DNA of 64,000 nucleotides, taken from assembly GCF_010820665.1 (NCBI RefSeq), contig NZ_JAAIKC010000002.1, positions 124,001 through 188,000 of the forward strand. The letters run 5' to 3'. Below the pieces are notes generated by a model that saw nothing but the letters and a program-made list of their open reading frames with translations, was not told where the DNA came from and did not search any database. This stretch comes from Paenibacillus sp. SYP-B3998. GTDB taxonomy: Bacteria > Bacillota > Bacilli > Paenibacillales > NBRC-103111. This document shows positions 35,483-43,645 of this stretch, piece by piece; positions within the stretch are counted from its first letter, which is position 1, and the number at the start of each line of letters is the position of its first letter. The translations under genes were made by a program, and so were the position numbers.

Positions 35483-36409
35483 TTAAGCACTCATCTCTTT
35501 TGATGAAGAAGGAGCTCCTTTACGATAAAAAAGCTTAAATTTAGCTGGCAGTACTTTATTTGAGGCCGTACGAATTAAAAAATCAGACAACTTAACTGTT
35601 CCATAAGCAAATAACATACCTGCAAACACATCAATTACCCAATGAATTTGCAAATACAGCGTGGAGAAAATAATTGCCGCACAATAAGTAACCATCATCG
35701 ATTTGAAGATGCGATCTTTCTCACGTAAAGCTAGCAAAAGCATCGCAAACGAAATCGACGTATGCATGCTCGGAAAGCAGTTCATTGTGGCAACCAAGAC
35801 CGAGTTTTCATCTGTAAAAACACGCTGCAATAAATCCGGCTGTTTGTTTACATACCAAACTTCATGAAGCAAGATTAGATTGTAAAAAGGTAAAATAAGC
35901 GGAAATTGCAGCATATGGCCTGATAATGCGTAAGAAATCATTTTTTTAATACTGCGTGTCCAGAAGCTGCGAACAATACAAATCCACAAGGAAAGAACAA
36001 AACCGTAATTATAAATCCAAACCATAGCCTTATCCAAAGAAGGCGTCGCGATCCATCGAGCCCATCCACCAGTGTTAAGCGGAATTGCATTCATGTAACT
36101 ATCCCAATTCCAGGGATGGCGGTTATTCTCAAACATCCAATTGGCGATTTTCCACCAAAAACTATTTCCTGAACCATAAAAGTAATAAAATACGCCAAGT
36201 AACGGAAGGCCAAAAAGGAAAAATCGTCTCCAATCGACGTCGATTTGATCTTTGCGTACGCCCAGTAAACAGATTAGCAGTAATACCCAACATTCTTTAC
36301 TCCAACTTCCAACTGTACCTATGCGCCAGATTAAATAAATAGAGGCAATGATGCCATACATGGTCCAATCCTGGGCTTTGATCAGCTCATTTAGCTTCAA
36401 TTTGTTCAA
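35483..36409 (-). CDS. PAP2-superfamily membrane phosphatase/phosphotransferase
   Basis: A 308-residue protein with about seven hydrophobic segments. The PAP2 catalytic motifs are FPSMHTSISFAML (C2) near residue 212 and HWVIDVFAGML (C3) near residue 255. It resembles the C-terminal type found in inositolphosphorylceramide synthase-like proteins. It probably acts on a lipid phosphate, but the substrate is unknown. It is on the same strand as mtrB and lies 81 bases upstream of it. Confidence 0.83.
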   Translation of the reverse strand: MNKLKLNELIKAQDWTMYGIIASIYLIWRIGTVGSWSKECWVLLLICLLGVRKDQIDVDWRRFFLFGLPLLGVFYYFYGSGNSFWWKIANWMFENNRHPWNWDSYMNAIPLNTGGWARWIATPSLDKAMVWIYNYGFVLSLWICIVRSFWTRSIKKMISYALSGHMLQFPLILPFYNLILLHEVWYVNKQPDLLQRVFTDENSVLVATMNCFPSMHTSISFAMLLLALREKDRIFKSMMVTYCAAIIFSTLYLQIHWVIDVFAGMLFAYGTVKLSDFLIRTASNKVLPAKFKLFYRKGAPSSSKEMSA

Positions 36410-36473
36410 TACCGTTCCCCCTAATGTTTCTCTATAAAGCTAGCGTCCAGCAGGTAAAGGGTTTCTGCAAAAG

Positions 36474-36501
36474 AAAAAGACATCGGCTTGACGATGTCTT
36501 T
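36474..36501 (-). terminator. Terminator after tRNA-Pro
   Basis: Perfect AAAGACATCG/CGATGTCTTT stem followed by TTTTCTTTT on the minus strand, five bases past the tRNA end. Confidence 0.9.
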
Positions 36502-36505
36502 CCCA

Positions 36506-36582
36506 TGGTCGGAGTAACACGATTTGAACGTGCGACCTCACCCACCCCAAGGGTGCGCGCTACCAGGCTGCGCCATACCCCG
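36506..36582 (-). tRNA. tRNA-Pro, anticodon GGG
   Basis: The 77-base cloverleaf is read on the minus strand. Its acceptor arm is CGGGGTA/TACTCCG with one G-U pair, the discriminator is A and CCA is encoded. The anticodon arm CACCC-TTGGGGT-GGGTG has the seven-base loop with anticodon GGG for proline CCC/CCU codons. The T arm is GCACG-TTCAAAT-CGTGT. Confidence 0.95.
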
Positions 36583-36650
36583 TAAAAAAACCGCTCTGCT
36601 CCGCTCCAGTCCTACGTTCTTGCCGACCGCCTCTTAGCCGATGCCAACAA

Positions 36651-36680
36651 ATTATATCACGTAGCCACGCACCCCTGCAA
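36651..36680 (-). promoter_or_regulatory. Promoter of tRNA-Pro
   Basis: An extended -10 TGATATAAT and a -35 TTGCAG, 18 bases apart on the minus strand, lie about 70 bases upstream of the tRNA. Confidence 0.65.
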
Positions 36681-36723
36681 TACTAAATCAGCACTCTTGC
36701 ACCGCCACAATCATCCTATACAA

Positions 36724-36787
36724 AAGCCAATGGAGGAAAATCTCACGTCCGGTTTGATGAAGGAGCGTTGGAAAATTACGCTTTGTT
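36724..36787 (+). other. Probable group II intron 3'-end remnant (domain V and VI)
   Basis: AAGCC, a GGAAAA loop and CTCACGTCCGGTTTG resemble the 34-base catalytic domain V hairpin, with the 5' arm shortened by about two bases. AGGAGCG and CGCTTT then form a domain-VI-like stem. No reverse-transcriptase frame or other intron domains are nearby, so if real it is a dead fragment. The identification is from memory of the domain V consensus and needs a covariance search. Confidence 0.45.
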
Positions 36788-36797
36788 TCCATTAACA

Positions 36798-36836
36798 AAT
36801 AAAGCCGTAACTGCAATATGCAGCCACGGCTTTATT
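36798..36836. terminator. Terminator after hbs
   Basis: AATAAAGCCGT/ACGGCTTTATT outer stem with an inner CTGCA/TGCAG stem lies downstream of hbs. Confidence 0.75.
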
Positions 36837-36873
36837 CTTGTTATTTACGTACATTCGTATGTAAAACTAGCAA

Positions 36874-37146
36874 TTATTGAATTCCGTCTTTAAGCGCTTT
36901 ACCCGGTTTAAACGCTGGGATTTTGCTTGCAGGGATATCAATTTCGTCTCCAGTCTGTGGATTACGTCCTTTACGAGCGGAACGTTCACGAACTTCGAAA
37001 TTACCGAATCCTACAAGTTGTACTTTATCTCCGCTTTGCAATGCTTCAGAAATCGCCTCAAAAACAGCATCAACTGCTTTTGTTGCATCTTTCTTGGAAA
37101 GCTCAGAGGTTTCTGCAACCTTATTAATCAATTCAGATTTATTCAT
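36874..37146 (-). CDS. hbs: Histone-like DNA-binding protein HU
   Basis: HU is the abundant nucleoid protein that bends DNA as a dimer. The 90-residue protein starts [12 protein letters not shown] and has the conserved beta-arm region [21 protein letters not shown]. The ATG at 37146 follows GGGAGGTG; the frame extends to 37197 but these extra residues are not in the family. It is followed by a terminator and preceded by its own promoter. Confidence 0.97.
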   Translation of the reverse strand: MNKSELINKVAETSELSKKDATKAVDAVFEAISEALQSGDKVQLVGFGNFEVRERSARKGRNPQTGDEIDIPASKIPAFKPGKALKDGIQ

Positions 37147-37283
37147 GCCATTCACCTCCCCCCAGCCATACTGTCTTCCGTTACTTCCTGTTTTCACCGT
37201 TTCGTCAGAAAATATACATGAACTTATGAAAAAACGTTGATTTTCTTAGTGAAAAATGACTTCGAAAGCAGACGAATAAATTC

Positions 37284-37312
37284 ATAGTAATACACCCTGA
37301 GAGCAATTTCAA
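37284..37312 (-). promoter_or_regulatory. Sigma-A type promoter of hbs
   Basis: TTGAAA and TACTAT are separated by 17 bases on the minus strand, about 140 bases upstream of hbs. Confidence 0.6.
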
Positions 37313-37356
37313 GTATAGTTTTCCTTTCTATGTTTGATATTTTGCTATAAATCGAC

Positions 37357-37382
37357 AAAAAACACTCTCTCGAGTGTTTTTT
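37357..37382. terminator. Bidirectional terminator after spoIVA
   Basis: AAAAAACACTC/GAGTGTTTTTT with a four-base TCTC loop, 12 bases after the spoIVA stop. Confidence 0.9.
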
Positions 37383-37394
37383 CTCCTAATTCCT

Positions 37395-38873
37395 TTAAAG
37401 AATGATCGCAATAAGACCGCCTGAACCTTCATTGATAATCCGGCCCAATGTTTCTTGCAGCTTGTAGCGTGCGTTATCAGGCATCATAGCAAGCTTGCCC
37501 TGAATGCCTTCACGAACTATGGAGTGCAAAGACCTACCGAATATGTCAGACTCCCATATTTTAAGCGGATTATCTTCAAAATCTTGCATCAAGTAGCGGA
37601 CCAATTCTTCGCTTTGTTTTTCCGTACCGATAATAGGCGAGAATTCCGATTCTACATCCACCCGTATCATGTGAATAGACGGTGCAGTGGCCTTCAGGCG
37701 GACACCAAACCTAGAACCTTGACGAATGAGCTCTGGCTCATCTAAAGCCATCTCCGCCAGTGTTGGAGGCGCTATGCCGTAGCCTGTTGTTTTCACCATC
37801 TCTAGCGCTTCTGCGAATTGATCATATTCCCGCTTAGCATGAGTGAAATCCTGCATCAGCTGAAGCAAATGATCCTTGCCGCGAATCTCGACGCCGACTA
37901 CTTCCATGAGAATGCGGTCATACAACTCATCAGGCGCGTACAGATCGATCTCAGCGACACCCTGCCCCATGTTCATACCAGCCAGGGCTGCTTTATCAAT
38001 AAAGTCATATTCGCCAAACTGACTGACTACGCGATCAACATCACGCAGGCGACGAATGTCTTGAACCGTATCTCGAACAGAATTTTCAAATTGACCACGT
38101 AACCAATGGTTTTCGTCCAAAACCATGACCCAACTTGGTAGATTCACATTCACTTCGTGAACAGGAAACTCGTAGAGTACCTCACGCAGAACGGAAACCA
38201 TTTCTTCTTCTCCTGCGCTTGCTACACTCATGGTCACAACCGGAACGTCATACACTCGCTGTAGTTCACTACGCAGTTCAAGCGCTGGCTCGCCGTTAGG
38301 CTTTAAAGAGTTAATGATAACTATGAATGGTTTGCCAACTTCTTTCAATTCATTAATGACTCTTTCTTCTGCAAGCACATACGAAGACCGTGGGATATCG
38401 GAAATCGTCCCATCGGTCGTCACGACCACCCCAAGTGTTGAATGCTCCTGAATTACTTTTCGCGTTCCAATTTCCGCAGCTTCTTGAAACGGAATCGGTT
38501 CATCGAACCATGGGGTATTGATCATGCGTGGTCCGTTCTCGTCTTCATAGCCTTTGGCGCCATCGACTGCATAACCGACACAATCCACAAGGCGAACATT
38601 TACGTTCAACCCTTCCGCTACCGAAATTTGAACTGCAGTATTCGGTACGAATTTGGGCTCCGTCGTCATTATCGTGCGGCCAGCAGCGCTCTGCGGGAGT
38701 TCATCGGTAGCCCGGATCCTATCCGCTTCGCTTTGAATGTTCGGAAGCACTACAGATTCCACAAAACGTTTGATAAAGGTTGATTTTCCTGTCCGGACCG
38801 CTCCGACAACCCCCAGGTAAATGTCCCCTCCCGTTCGTTCTGCAATGTCCTTAAAGATATCCACTTTCTCCAA
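37395..38873 (-). CDS. spoIVA: Stage IV sporulation protein A, spore coat morphogenetic ATPase
   Basis: SpoIVA is the cytoskeletal ATPase that polymerises on the forespore surface and anchors the coat. Walker A is GVVGAVRTGKST near residue 21, and the C-terminus ends NEGSGGLIAIIL as in Bacillus. Starting at the TTG at 38873, which follows AGGAGGG by six bases, gives 492 residues, the same as B. subtilis. The ATG at 38924 is therefore unlikely. A sigma-E-like promoter precedes it. Confidence 0.97.
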   Translation of the reverse strand: MEKVDIFKDIAERTGGDIYLGVVGAVRTGKSTFIKRFVESVVLPNIQSEADRIRATDELPQSAAGRTIMTTEPKFVPNTAVQISVAEGLNVNVRLVDCVGYAVDGAKGYEDENGPRMINTPWFDEPIPFQEAAEIGTRKVIQEHSTLGVVVTTDGTISDIPRSSYVLAEERVINELKEVGKPFIVIINSLKPNGEPALELRSELQRVYDVPVVTMSVASAGEEEMVSVLREVLYEFPVHEVNVNLPSWVMVLDENHWLRGQFENSVRDTVQDIRRLRDVDRVVSQFGEYDFIDKAALAGMNMGQGVAEIDLYAPDELYDRILMEVVGVEIRGKDHLLQLMQDFTHAKREYDQFAEALEMVKTTGYGIAPPTLAEMALDEPELIRQGSRFGVRLKATAPSIHMIRVDVESEFSPIIGTEKQSEELVRYLMQDFEDNPLKIWESDIFGRSLHSIVREGIQGKLAMMPDNARYKLQETLGRIINEGSGGLIAIIL

Positions 38874-38958
38874 GAGAATCCCTCCTACAGTTTGGTCGTC
38901 AACTGACTCAAATGACGGTAACAATTGACTACTCGTACATTCATTTGGACTAGTAAGA

Positions 38959-38986
38959 AATATATGTACGTTTGATAGAAATATGA
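38959..38986 (-). promoter_or_regulatory. Sigma-E-like promoter of spoIVA
   Basis: TCATATT, 13 bases, then CATATATT on the minus strand fits the sporulation sigma-E consensus at most positions. It agrees with mother-cell expression known for spoIVA. Confidence 0.6.
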
Positions 38987-39092
38987 TAGATGATCACGAA
39001 TTTTTTTTACTGCTCATCTTCTACCTAAGCACGTACGGATCTCCTTATAGAACCTCTGAAGAAATATATGAGGAAACCTTGGACCTTATTCT

Positions 39093-39132
39093 AAAAAAAT
39101 AAACCTCTTACCTGGAATATAAGGCAGAGGTT
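39093..39132 (-). terminator. Terminator after the yphF-like gene
   Basis: AACCTCTGCCT/AGGTAAGAGGTT (imperfect) then TTTATTTTTTT on the minus strand. Confidence 0.75.
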
Positions 39133-39139
39133 CGTTTTA

Positions 39140-39898
39140 TTAGTCTTTGTTCTGAGGAATAGGCTGATTATTTTGCCAGAAATAAGTGTAACTGCGGATA
39201 GGAACAAAATATGACTTCGCGATGAGCAGTTCTCGCAAATCTTGATCAGGTTTCAAAGAAGCCTCTAAGGAGCCGCTTTGAATCACTTTCATAATATCCA
39301 TGCCGTAATCAATAGCAACCTTGCCGGAGTTCTTGTTCAACATATAAGTGATGAAATTTTGACGATTGAAATCAGACTTAACTTCTGGCAATTTCATGCC
39401 TAACTTATCAAAATCCACATACTCGAACACATCATTAATAGCAATTCCGTCGGGCAGTTGCCCAGCGTGCTTAACCTTGTATTCATCCACTTTTTTCTGA
39501 ACATCTTCTACACTTTGATAGGCTGATAAATCCATCAGCTTTACTTGTGGCTTGGTCTCTACATCCACTAATACATACATGAAAATCCCGCCGCTCTCAA
39601 AAGCATTTGCTGGAACACTGCTTAGAAGGTTCGTTTTTTTCAGCTTATTAAAATCAATCACATATTTTTCGAATAGGGGTGTCGTCATCTCACTATTTTT
39701 TATCGGTAATACACTGGTTTTTTCGTGGAATTGATCAACCGCCTGTTGAACAACCGTAATAAATTCCGCCGGGTTGATTTGATTTTCCTTGCGCATTTCC
39801 TTAGGGTAAGCGCAGCCACCTAACAGGAAGAGGAGACTTATCGCAACACTGATCCATTTCAACTGGAACCAATTTCGATTTAATTTCACTTGTACCAT
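39140..39898 (-). CDS. Lipoprotein, YphF-like
   Basis: An exported protein with a signal peptide ending in the lipobox LLGGC (about residue 30), followed by a charged soluble domain. Its place between spoIVA and yphE is that of B. subtilis yphF, an uncharacterised lipoprotein, and length (about 250) agrees. Sequence identity to YphF was not tested. The start is uncertain: a TTG at 39910, the ATG at 39898 and a GTG at 39889 all have some ribosome-site support. Confidence 0.7.
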   Translation of the reverse strand: MVQVKLNRNWFQLKWISVAISLLFLLGGCAYPKEMRKENQINPAEFITVVQQAVDQFHEKTSVLPIKNSEMTTPLFEKYVIDFNKLKKTNLLSSVPANAFESGGIFMYVLVDVETKPQVKLMDLSAYQSVEDVQKKVDEYKVKHAGQLPDGIAINDVFEYVDFDKLGMKLPEVKSDFNRQNFITYMLNKNSGKVAIDYGMDIMKVIQSGSLEASLKPDQDLRELLIAKSYFVPIRSYTYFWQNNQPIPQNKD

Positions 39899-39906
39899 CC
39901 TTACAT

Positions 39907-40254
39907 TCAAAATAAATCATCCTCTTCCCGCTGCTTGGCGAGTTGAGCGCGGATTACGGCCTTTAACGGATCTTCTGGTAATATGACATCTACACATCCC
40001 GCGACACGAGCTTGACAGGCCAAACGATATCCTTCATCCACTTGAGACCCAAGCTTTAAGCGTTCATTTTGATTCATGGGAGCGAGTCCGCTTGAATCCT
40101 TCACGATAACCTTACACATTAAACAGGCGGCCTTGGCTCCGCAACGCGTTCGAATATTAACCCTAGCTTTGCGCCCTGCTTCTAGCAGGGTTGTACCGGG
40201 CCGAACCTGAACCCGTTTATCATCAGGCCAAAAATGCACTTCTGAAAACGACAT
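39907..40254 (-). CDS. 2Fe-2S ferredoxin (CX5CX2C type)
   Basis: A 115-residue plant/adrenodoxin-like ferredoxin. The cluster ligands are C38, C44, C47 (RTRCGAKAACLMCKV) and C80 (RLACQARV). A charged C-terminal tail ends EEDDLF. Its redox partner is unknown. It is not found at this place in B. subtilis. The ATG at 40254 was chosen because it starts the ferredoxin fold; AAGGGG precedes it. Its stop touches the yphF-like gene. Confidence 0.85.
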   Translation of the reverse strand: MSFSEVHFWPDDKRVQVRPGTTLLEAGRKARVNIRTRCGAKAACLMCKVIVKDSSGLAPMNQNERLKLGSQVDEGYRLACQARVAGCVDVILPEDPLKAVIRAQLAKQREEDDLF

Positions 40255-40291
40255 CTCGAACCCCTTCTTTTCTGAAAGCATTACACATAAT

Positions 40292-40885
40292 TTACGAAGC
40301 CAATAATCTCTCAAGCCTAGAGAGAATTTCCCTCCCCCAGCTATTTCTTGCCAACAAATCCTCTAGTGCAGGCACATGCGGGGAAGGATTGCTTTTCATC
40401 ATTTTGGCAATAGCTTCATAACGATCTGGGCGATCTCGCAGCAAATTAAACAGCAATTCGTGTGCTAACGGCATAATTTTCACCGTACACAAAGGTGTAA
40501 GTGGTACGACTGTACAGTGGTGTTCCCAAAGATAGGACACTTCAACCTGATAGGTTGATCGCATAGCCTGAACTCGAAAATCTCCCACAACCTCAACCGA
40601 GTTCCCTTGAATATCATAATGACTCAAAATAGAAGCGTAAATAGGCGTTTCACTATAAACAGGTGTATCAATCGCATTTTCATTCAGGGAAGCATGCAGG
40701 GTCTGTACATCAATTGAATCGACATAAATATCCAGATCTCTGGGACTTCTTTGAATGTCCACGTTGTGTAAAAGTAATCCGCAGCTGCCGCCTATTAACC
40801 AACGGGTGCCTTCAGCTCGTTGTAATTGCTGGTGTAAAGATTCAATTGTTAGTAATAGCGGTTGCAGCAGGAGCACAGTGTACAC
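40292..40885 (-). CDS. Nucleotidyltransferase-fold protein
   Basis: The N-terminal part carries the nucleotidyltransferase signature: WLIGGSCGLLLHNVDIQRSP then DLDIYVD near residue 51, the GGS and DxD elements that bind nucleotide and metal. A later acidic position (VEVVGDFRVQ) could be the third carboxylate. The substrate is unknown; RNA- and antibiotic-modifying enzymes and toxin-antitoxin proteins share the fold. Start codon is GTG, at 40885 or three codons later. It lies between two ferredoxin genes. Confidence 0.75.
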   Translation of the reverse strand: MYTVLLLQPLLLTIESLHQQLQRAEGTRWLIGGSCGLLLHNVDIQRSPRDLDIYVDSIDVQTLHASLNENAIDTPVYSETPIYASILSHYDIQGNSVEVVGDFRVQAMRSTYQVEVSYLWEHHCTVVPLTPLCTVKIMPLAHELLFNLLRDRPDRYEAIAKMMKSNPSPHVPALEDLLARNSWGREILSRLERLLAS

Positions 40886-40906
40886 ACCTTTCCAATTTAT
40901 AAGTGT

Positions 40907-41200
40907 TTAGAAGTAAGGTTTATGCGTTACAGAAATGTCCCCGCCTTGCTTCACTGCACATTGGCAAGCTAAGCGATAGCCTTGTTCAAGTTCTTCAGGC
41001 TCCAAGCGATCTTCCTCAGCTTCAGTAGGTTGAGCCAACAATTCACGACCCAAGTCCACATAACAACGGCATCTGGCACAAGTTCCACGTATACAAGAAA
41101 ATCCCCAATCAACATCATGCTTCAGCGCATGATCCAAAAGGGTTAATCCTGTATCGATCGGCATCATTTTTTGGGTTTTACGCGTTTTTAATTCTAGCAT
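40907..41200 (-). CDS. 2Fe-2S ferredoxin (CX4CX2C type)
   Basis: A 97-residue plant-type ferredoxin with cluster ligands C36, C41, C44 (FSCIRGTCARC) and C79 (RLACQCAV). Two additional cysteines, C46 and C81, are nearby and could matter for assembly. The ATG at 41200 follows GGAGG by eight bases. With the neighbouring ferredoxin and nucleotidyltransferase genes it forms a block that B. subtilis lacks here. Confidence 0.87.
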   Translation of the reverse strand: MLELKTRKTQKMMPIDTGLTLLDHALKHDVDWGFSCIRGTCARCRCYVDLGRELLAQPTEAEEDRLEPEELEQGYRLACQCAVKQGGDISVTHKPYF

Positions 41201-41220
41201 CTTTCCATCCTCCATGTTGT

Positions 41221-41406
41221 TTAAAACAGAGATAACAGCATGTAAAGCATAATTGGAATAAACAACAGAAAAGCAACGAACGATAGGACTAAACGTAATG
41301 TCCCTTTAGTACGTGTTCTTGCATAAGAAATTAATAAAGAGGCAACCACCATAAGCCCAATAGCGACAAAGGAAGCCCACATTTTATCTAAACTTGACAT
41401 TGACAT
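41221..41406 (-). CDS. yphE: DUF2768 small membrane protein YphE
   Basis: A 61-residue protein with two hydrophobic helices separated by YARTRTKGT. Length and position before gpsA match YphE of B. subtilis (DUF2768), which is sporulation-associated. No molecular role is known. It precedes the second ferredoxin by 20 bases in the same direction. Confidence 0.8.
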   Translation of the reverse strand: MSMSSLDKMWASFVAIGLMVVASLLISYARTRTKGTLRLVLSFVAFLLFIPIMLYMLLSLF

Positions 41407-41497
41407 TACTCCTTACCGTTTTCGCTATCTAGCTAGAATCTTTATGTATTTGAGTATTAAGTTAAATAAGTCACCGTTCATTATAACATACGATGAG

Positions 41498-41532
41498 AAA
41501 AAAAGCATAAAGGGGATCACTCCCCTTTATGC
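41498..41532 (-). terminator. Terminator after spoVIF
   Basis: GCATAAAGGGGA/TCCCCTTTATGC perfect stem followed by TTTTTTTC on the minus strand. Confidence 0.92.
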
Positions 41533-41536
41533 CTAC

Positions 41537-41818
41537 TTATTTCTTACCAAGCATCATATTCATCAATTGTTGCATATTGTTCGTATCCAGCTTACTGCTC
41601 TTAACCGCCTGAACAATATCATTAATCGTTTCTTCCGAAACTTTAACATTCACAAGTCCGGAAACTTGCTTAATGAGTTGACGAAGTTGTGCTTCGCTTT
41701 GCAACGTTGATGGTTTCACTCCGTTGGCAATTTTTTCAATATCTTTAGATGTAACGGACTTACCCGTTTTCTTCTTCACGACGTTTAATACGTCCTTAGA
41801 AATATCTTTGTTGGCCAA
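41537..41818 (-). CDS. spoVIF: Stage VI sporulation protein F
   Basis: A 93-residue soluble helical protein of the SpoVIF (YjcC) family, needed for normal spore coat assembly in B. subtilis. KTGKSVTSKDIEKIANGVK and LRQLIKQVSGLVNVKVSEE are the matching segments. The location between gpsA and yphE differs from B. subtilis. It is transcribed alone, with its own terminator. Confidence 0.85.
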   Translation of the reverse strand: MANKDISKDVLNVVKKKTGKSVTSKDIEKIANGVKPSTLQSEAQLRQLIKQVSGLVNVKVSEETINDIVQAVKSSKLDTNNMQQLMNMMLGKK

Positions 41819-41893
41819 AGTTGTCGCCTCCTATACCTCATGGTGACTAATTGTCTAAGGTATAGTATGAAAGCGGACTTTAGGTGGTGTAGG

Positions 41894-42937
41894 CTACTCC
41901 AGCCAATTTGTCGTTGCGACATTGGCAACTTCTTCGATTTCGTGGGTTCTGACTCTCCCCATCAAATCTTGCGCAGCTAATTGAGGCGATTTCCCTGCAA
42001 AAAGAACGTTGTAGAGCTCATCTGTGATCGGCATCGTTACTTGAAAGCTGCGAGATAGCTCATAGGCGGCTTTCGTCGTTTTAACACCCTCTACGACCAT
42101 CCCCATTTCAGCAAGCACCTCGTCTAATGGCAACCCTTGAGCAAGCTTGTTGCCCGCACGCCAGTTCCTGCTATGCTTGCTCGTACATGTCACAATCAAA
42201 TCTCCGATCCCTGCTAAGCCAGCAAAGGTTAGCGGGTTAGCCCCCATTGCCGCGCCTAATCGGGCAATTTCGGCTAAACCTCGGGTTAGCAGCGCCGCCT
42301 TTGCGTTATCTCCAAACCCGAGTCCATCGGTTAGCCCTGCTCCTAGTGCAATAATATTTTTGAGCGCTCCGCCAACCTCAACGCCCGCGACGTCTGGGTT
42401 TGTATAGACGCGGAAATATGCATTAATCAACAGATCCTGCGCGGCTTCTGCGGCTTCCAAGTCCTGAGCTGCAACAACCACCGTCGTCGGACATTTGCGA
42501 ATCACTTCTTCCGCGTGGCTTGGCCCAGAGAGTACAACAAACCGTTTAGCATCCATTTCTGGAAGCTCATCCGTAAGCACTTCGGTCATCCGCTTCAATG
42601 TACCTGTTTCAAATCCCTTGGTCGCATGGATAACCAATGCGTCCTTTTTCAAAAAAGGACGCATTTTCGAAGCAACCTCGCGCATGCCAGACGATGGAAC
42701 GACCATCAGGATCGCATCTGCATCTTCAACCGCCTCTTGTAGCGAGCTCGTAGCTACGATAAGTGGCGATAATTCGATGTCTCCGAGAAAGCGAGTGTTC
42801 TGATGATGTTCATTAATTTCCTTAACTTGCTGCTCGTTTCTAGACCATAACAGCACTTGCTTACCATTATCCGCCAGTACTGAGGCGAGTGCAGTACCCC
42901 AACTGCCAGCAACAAGTACCGATACTTTGTTCGACAT
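41894..42937 (-). CDS. gpsA: NAD(P)-dependent glycerol-3-phosphate dehydrogenase
   Basis: GpsA reduces dihydroxyacetone phosphate to sn-glycerol-3-phosphate for phospholipid synthesis. The N-terminal VLVAGSWGTALA is the nucleotide-binding loop, ATKGF is conserved and KNIIALGAGLTDGLGFGDNAKAA is the catalytic helix. The ATG at 42937 lies eight bases after AGGAGGA; the GTG at 42943 is too close. It precedes plsY and der in the other direction of transcription flow (der, plsY, gpsA), a lipid-precursor cluster. Confidence 0.96.
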   Translation of the reverse strand: MSNKVSVLVAGSWGTALASVLADNGKQVLLWSRNEQQVKEINEHHQNTRFLGDIELSPLIVATSSLQEAVEDADAILMVVPSSGMREVASKMRPFLKKDALVIHATKGFETGTLKRMTEVLTDELPEMDAKRFVVLSGPSHAEEVIRKCPTTVVVAAQDLEAAEAAQDLLINAYFRVYTNPDVAGVEVGGALKNIIALGAGLTDGLGFGDNAKAALLTRGLAEIARLGAAMGANPLTFAGLAGIGDLIVTCTSKHSRNWRAGNKLAQGLPLDEVLAEMGMVVEGVKTTKAAYELSRSFQVTMPITDELYNVLFAGKSPQLAAQDLMGRVRTHEIEEVANVATTNWLE

Positions 42938-43029
42938 GGTCACATTCCTCCTAAGCGTTTCTCCGACTAGAAAACTTCCAGCCTTTGCAGTCGCTGTGTT
43001 TTCAAATTATCTAGGCGATGAAAACTAGG

Positions 43030-43632
43030 CTAGGCTTTTTTCTGACCTAGTTTATTCTCCTTGCCTTGAATAAGCTTCACGATGTTCGTGCGATGGCGTA
43101 CAAATGCAAACACACAAAGCAGGATACTAATCAACAGAATCGGTAACGGACGGTCCATTCCCCATATAAGAAAAGGTAAAAGTGCTGTAAGAATAAGGGA
43201 ACCGAGCGAAACAAATCTGGTGATTGCAATAATAATAATAGCTGTTAAACCCGCAATTACAGTAGGAAGGAAACAAAGTGTCGCCATAACACCAATCGTT
43301 GTCGCGATCCCTTTGCCCCCCCTGAAACCAAAATATACGGGCCAATTATGGCCAACGATAGCCGCTAGTCCACACAAAACTCGAATCCATATCTGATCCG
43401 GTCCTGGAGCCGCCCAAATACCAATGCAAACTGCGGCTACCCCCTTGAAGCCATCCAATAAAAGAACAAGGATAGCCGGTCCTTTGCCAAGTACGCGAAG
43501 CGTATTCGTAGCACCTGCATTACCGCTGCCATGCTTGCGGATATCGATGCCTTTAAACCATTTTCCGAATAAATAACTAAAGCTAATGGAGCCTAATAAA
43601 TAACCCACCACAATTGTTATCACCGAAAACAA
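43030..43632 (-). CDS. plsY: Acyl-phosphate:glycerol-3-phosphate acyltransferase
   Basis: PlsY moves the acyl group from acyl phosphate to glycerol-3-phosphate, the first membrane-lipid step. Five or more hydrophobic segments and the motifs [22 protein letters not shown] and [13 protein letters not shown] are present. The start is a TTG at 43632, ten bases after AGGAG; there is no ATG in frame nearby. The product of its neighbour gpsA is its substrate. Confidence 0.94.
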   Translation of the reverse strand: MFSVITIVVGYLLGSISFSYLFGKWFKGIDIRKHGSGNAGATNTLRVLGKGPAILVLLLDGFKGVAAVCIGIWAAPGPDQIWIRVLCGLAAIVGHNWPVYFGFRGGKGIATTIGVMATLCFLPTVIAGLTAIIIIAITRFVSLGSLILTALLPFLIWGMDRPLPILLISILLCVFAFVRHRTNIVKLIQGKENKLGQKKA

Positions 43633-43645
43633 ACTACATCATCTC

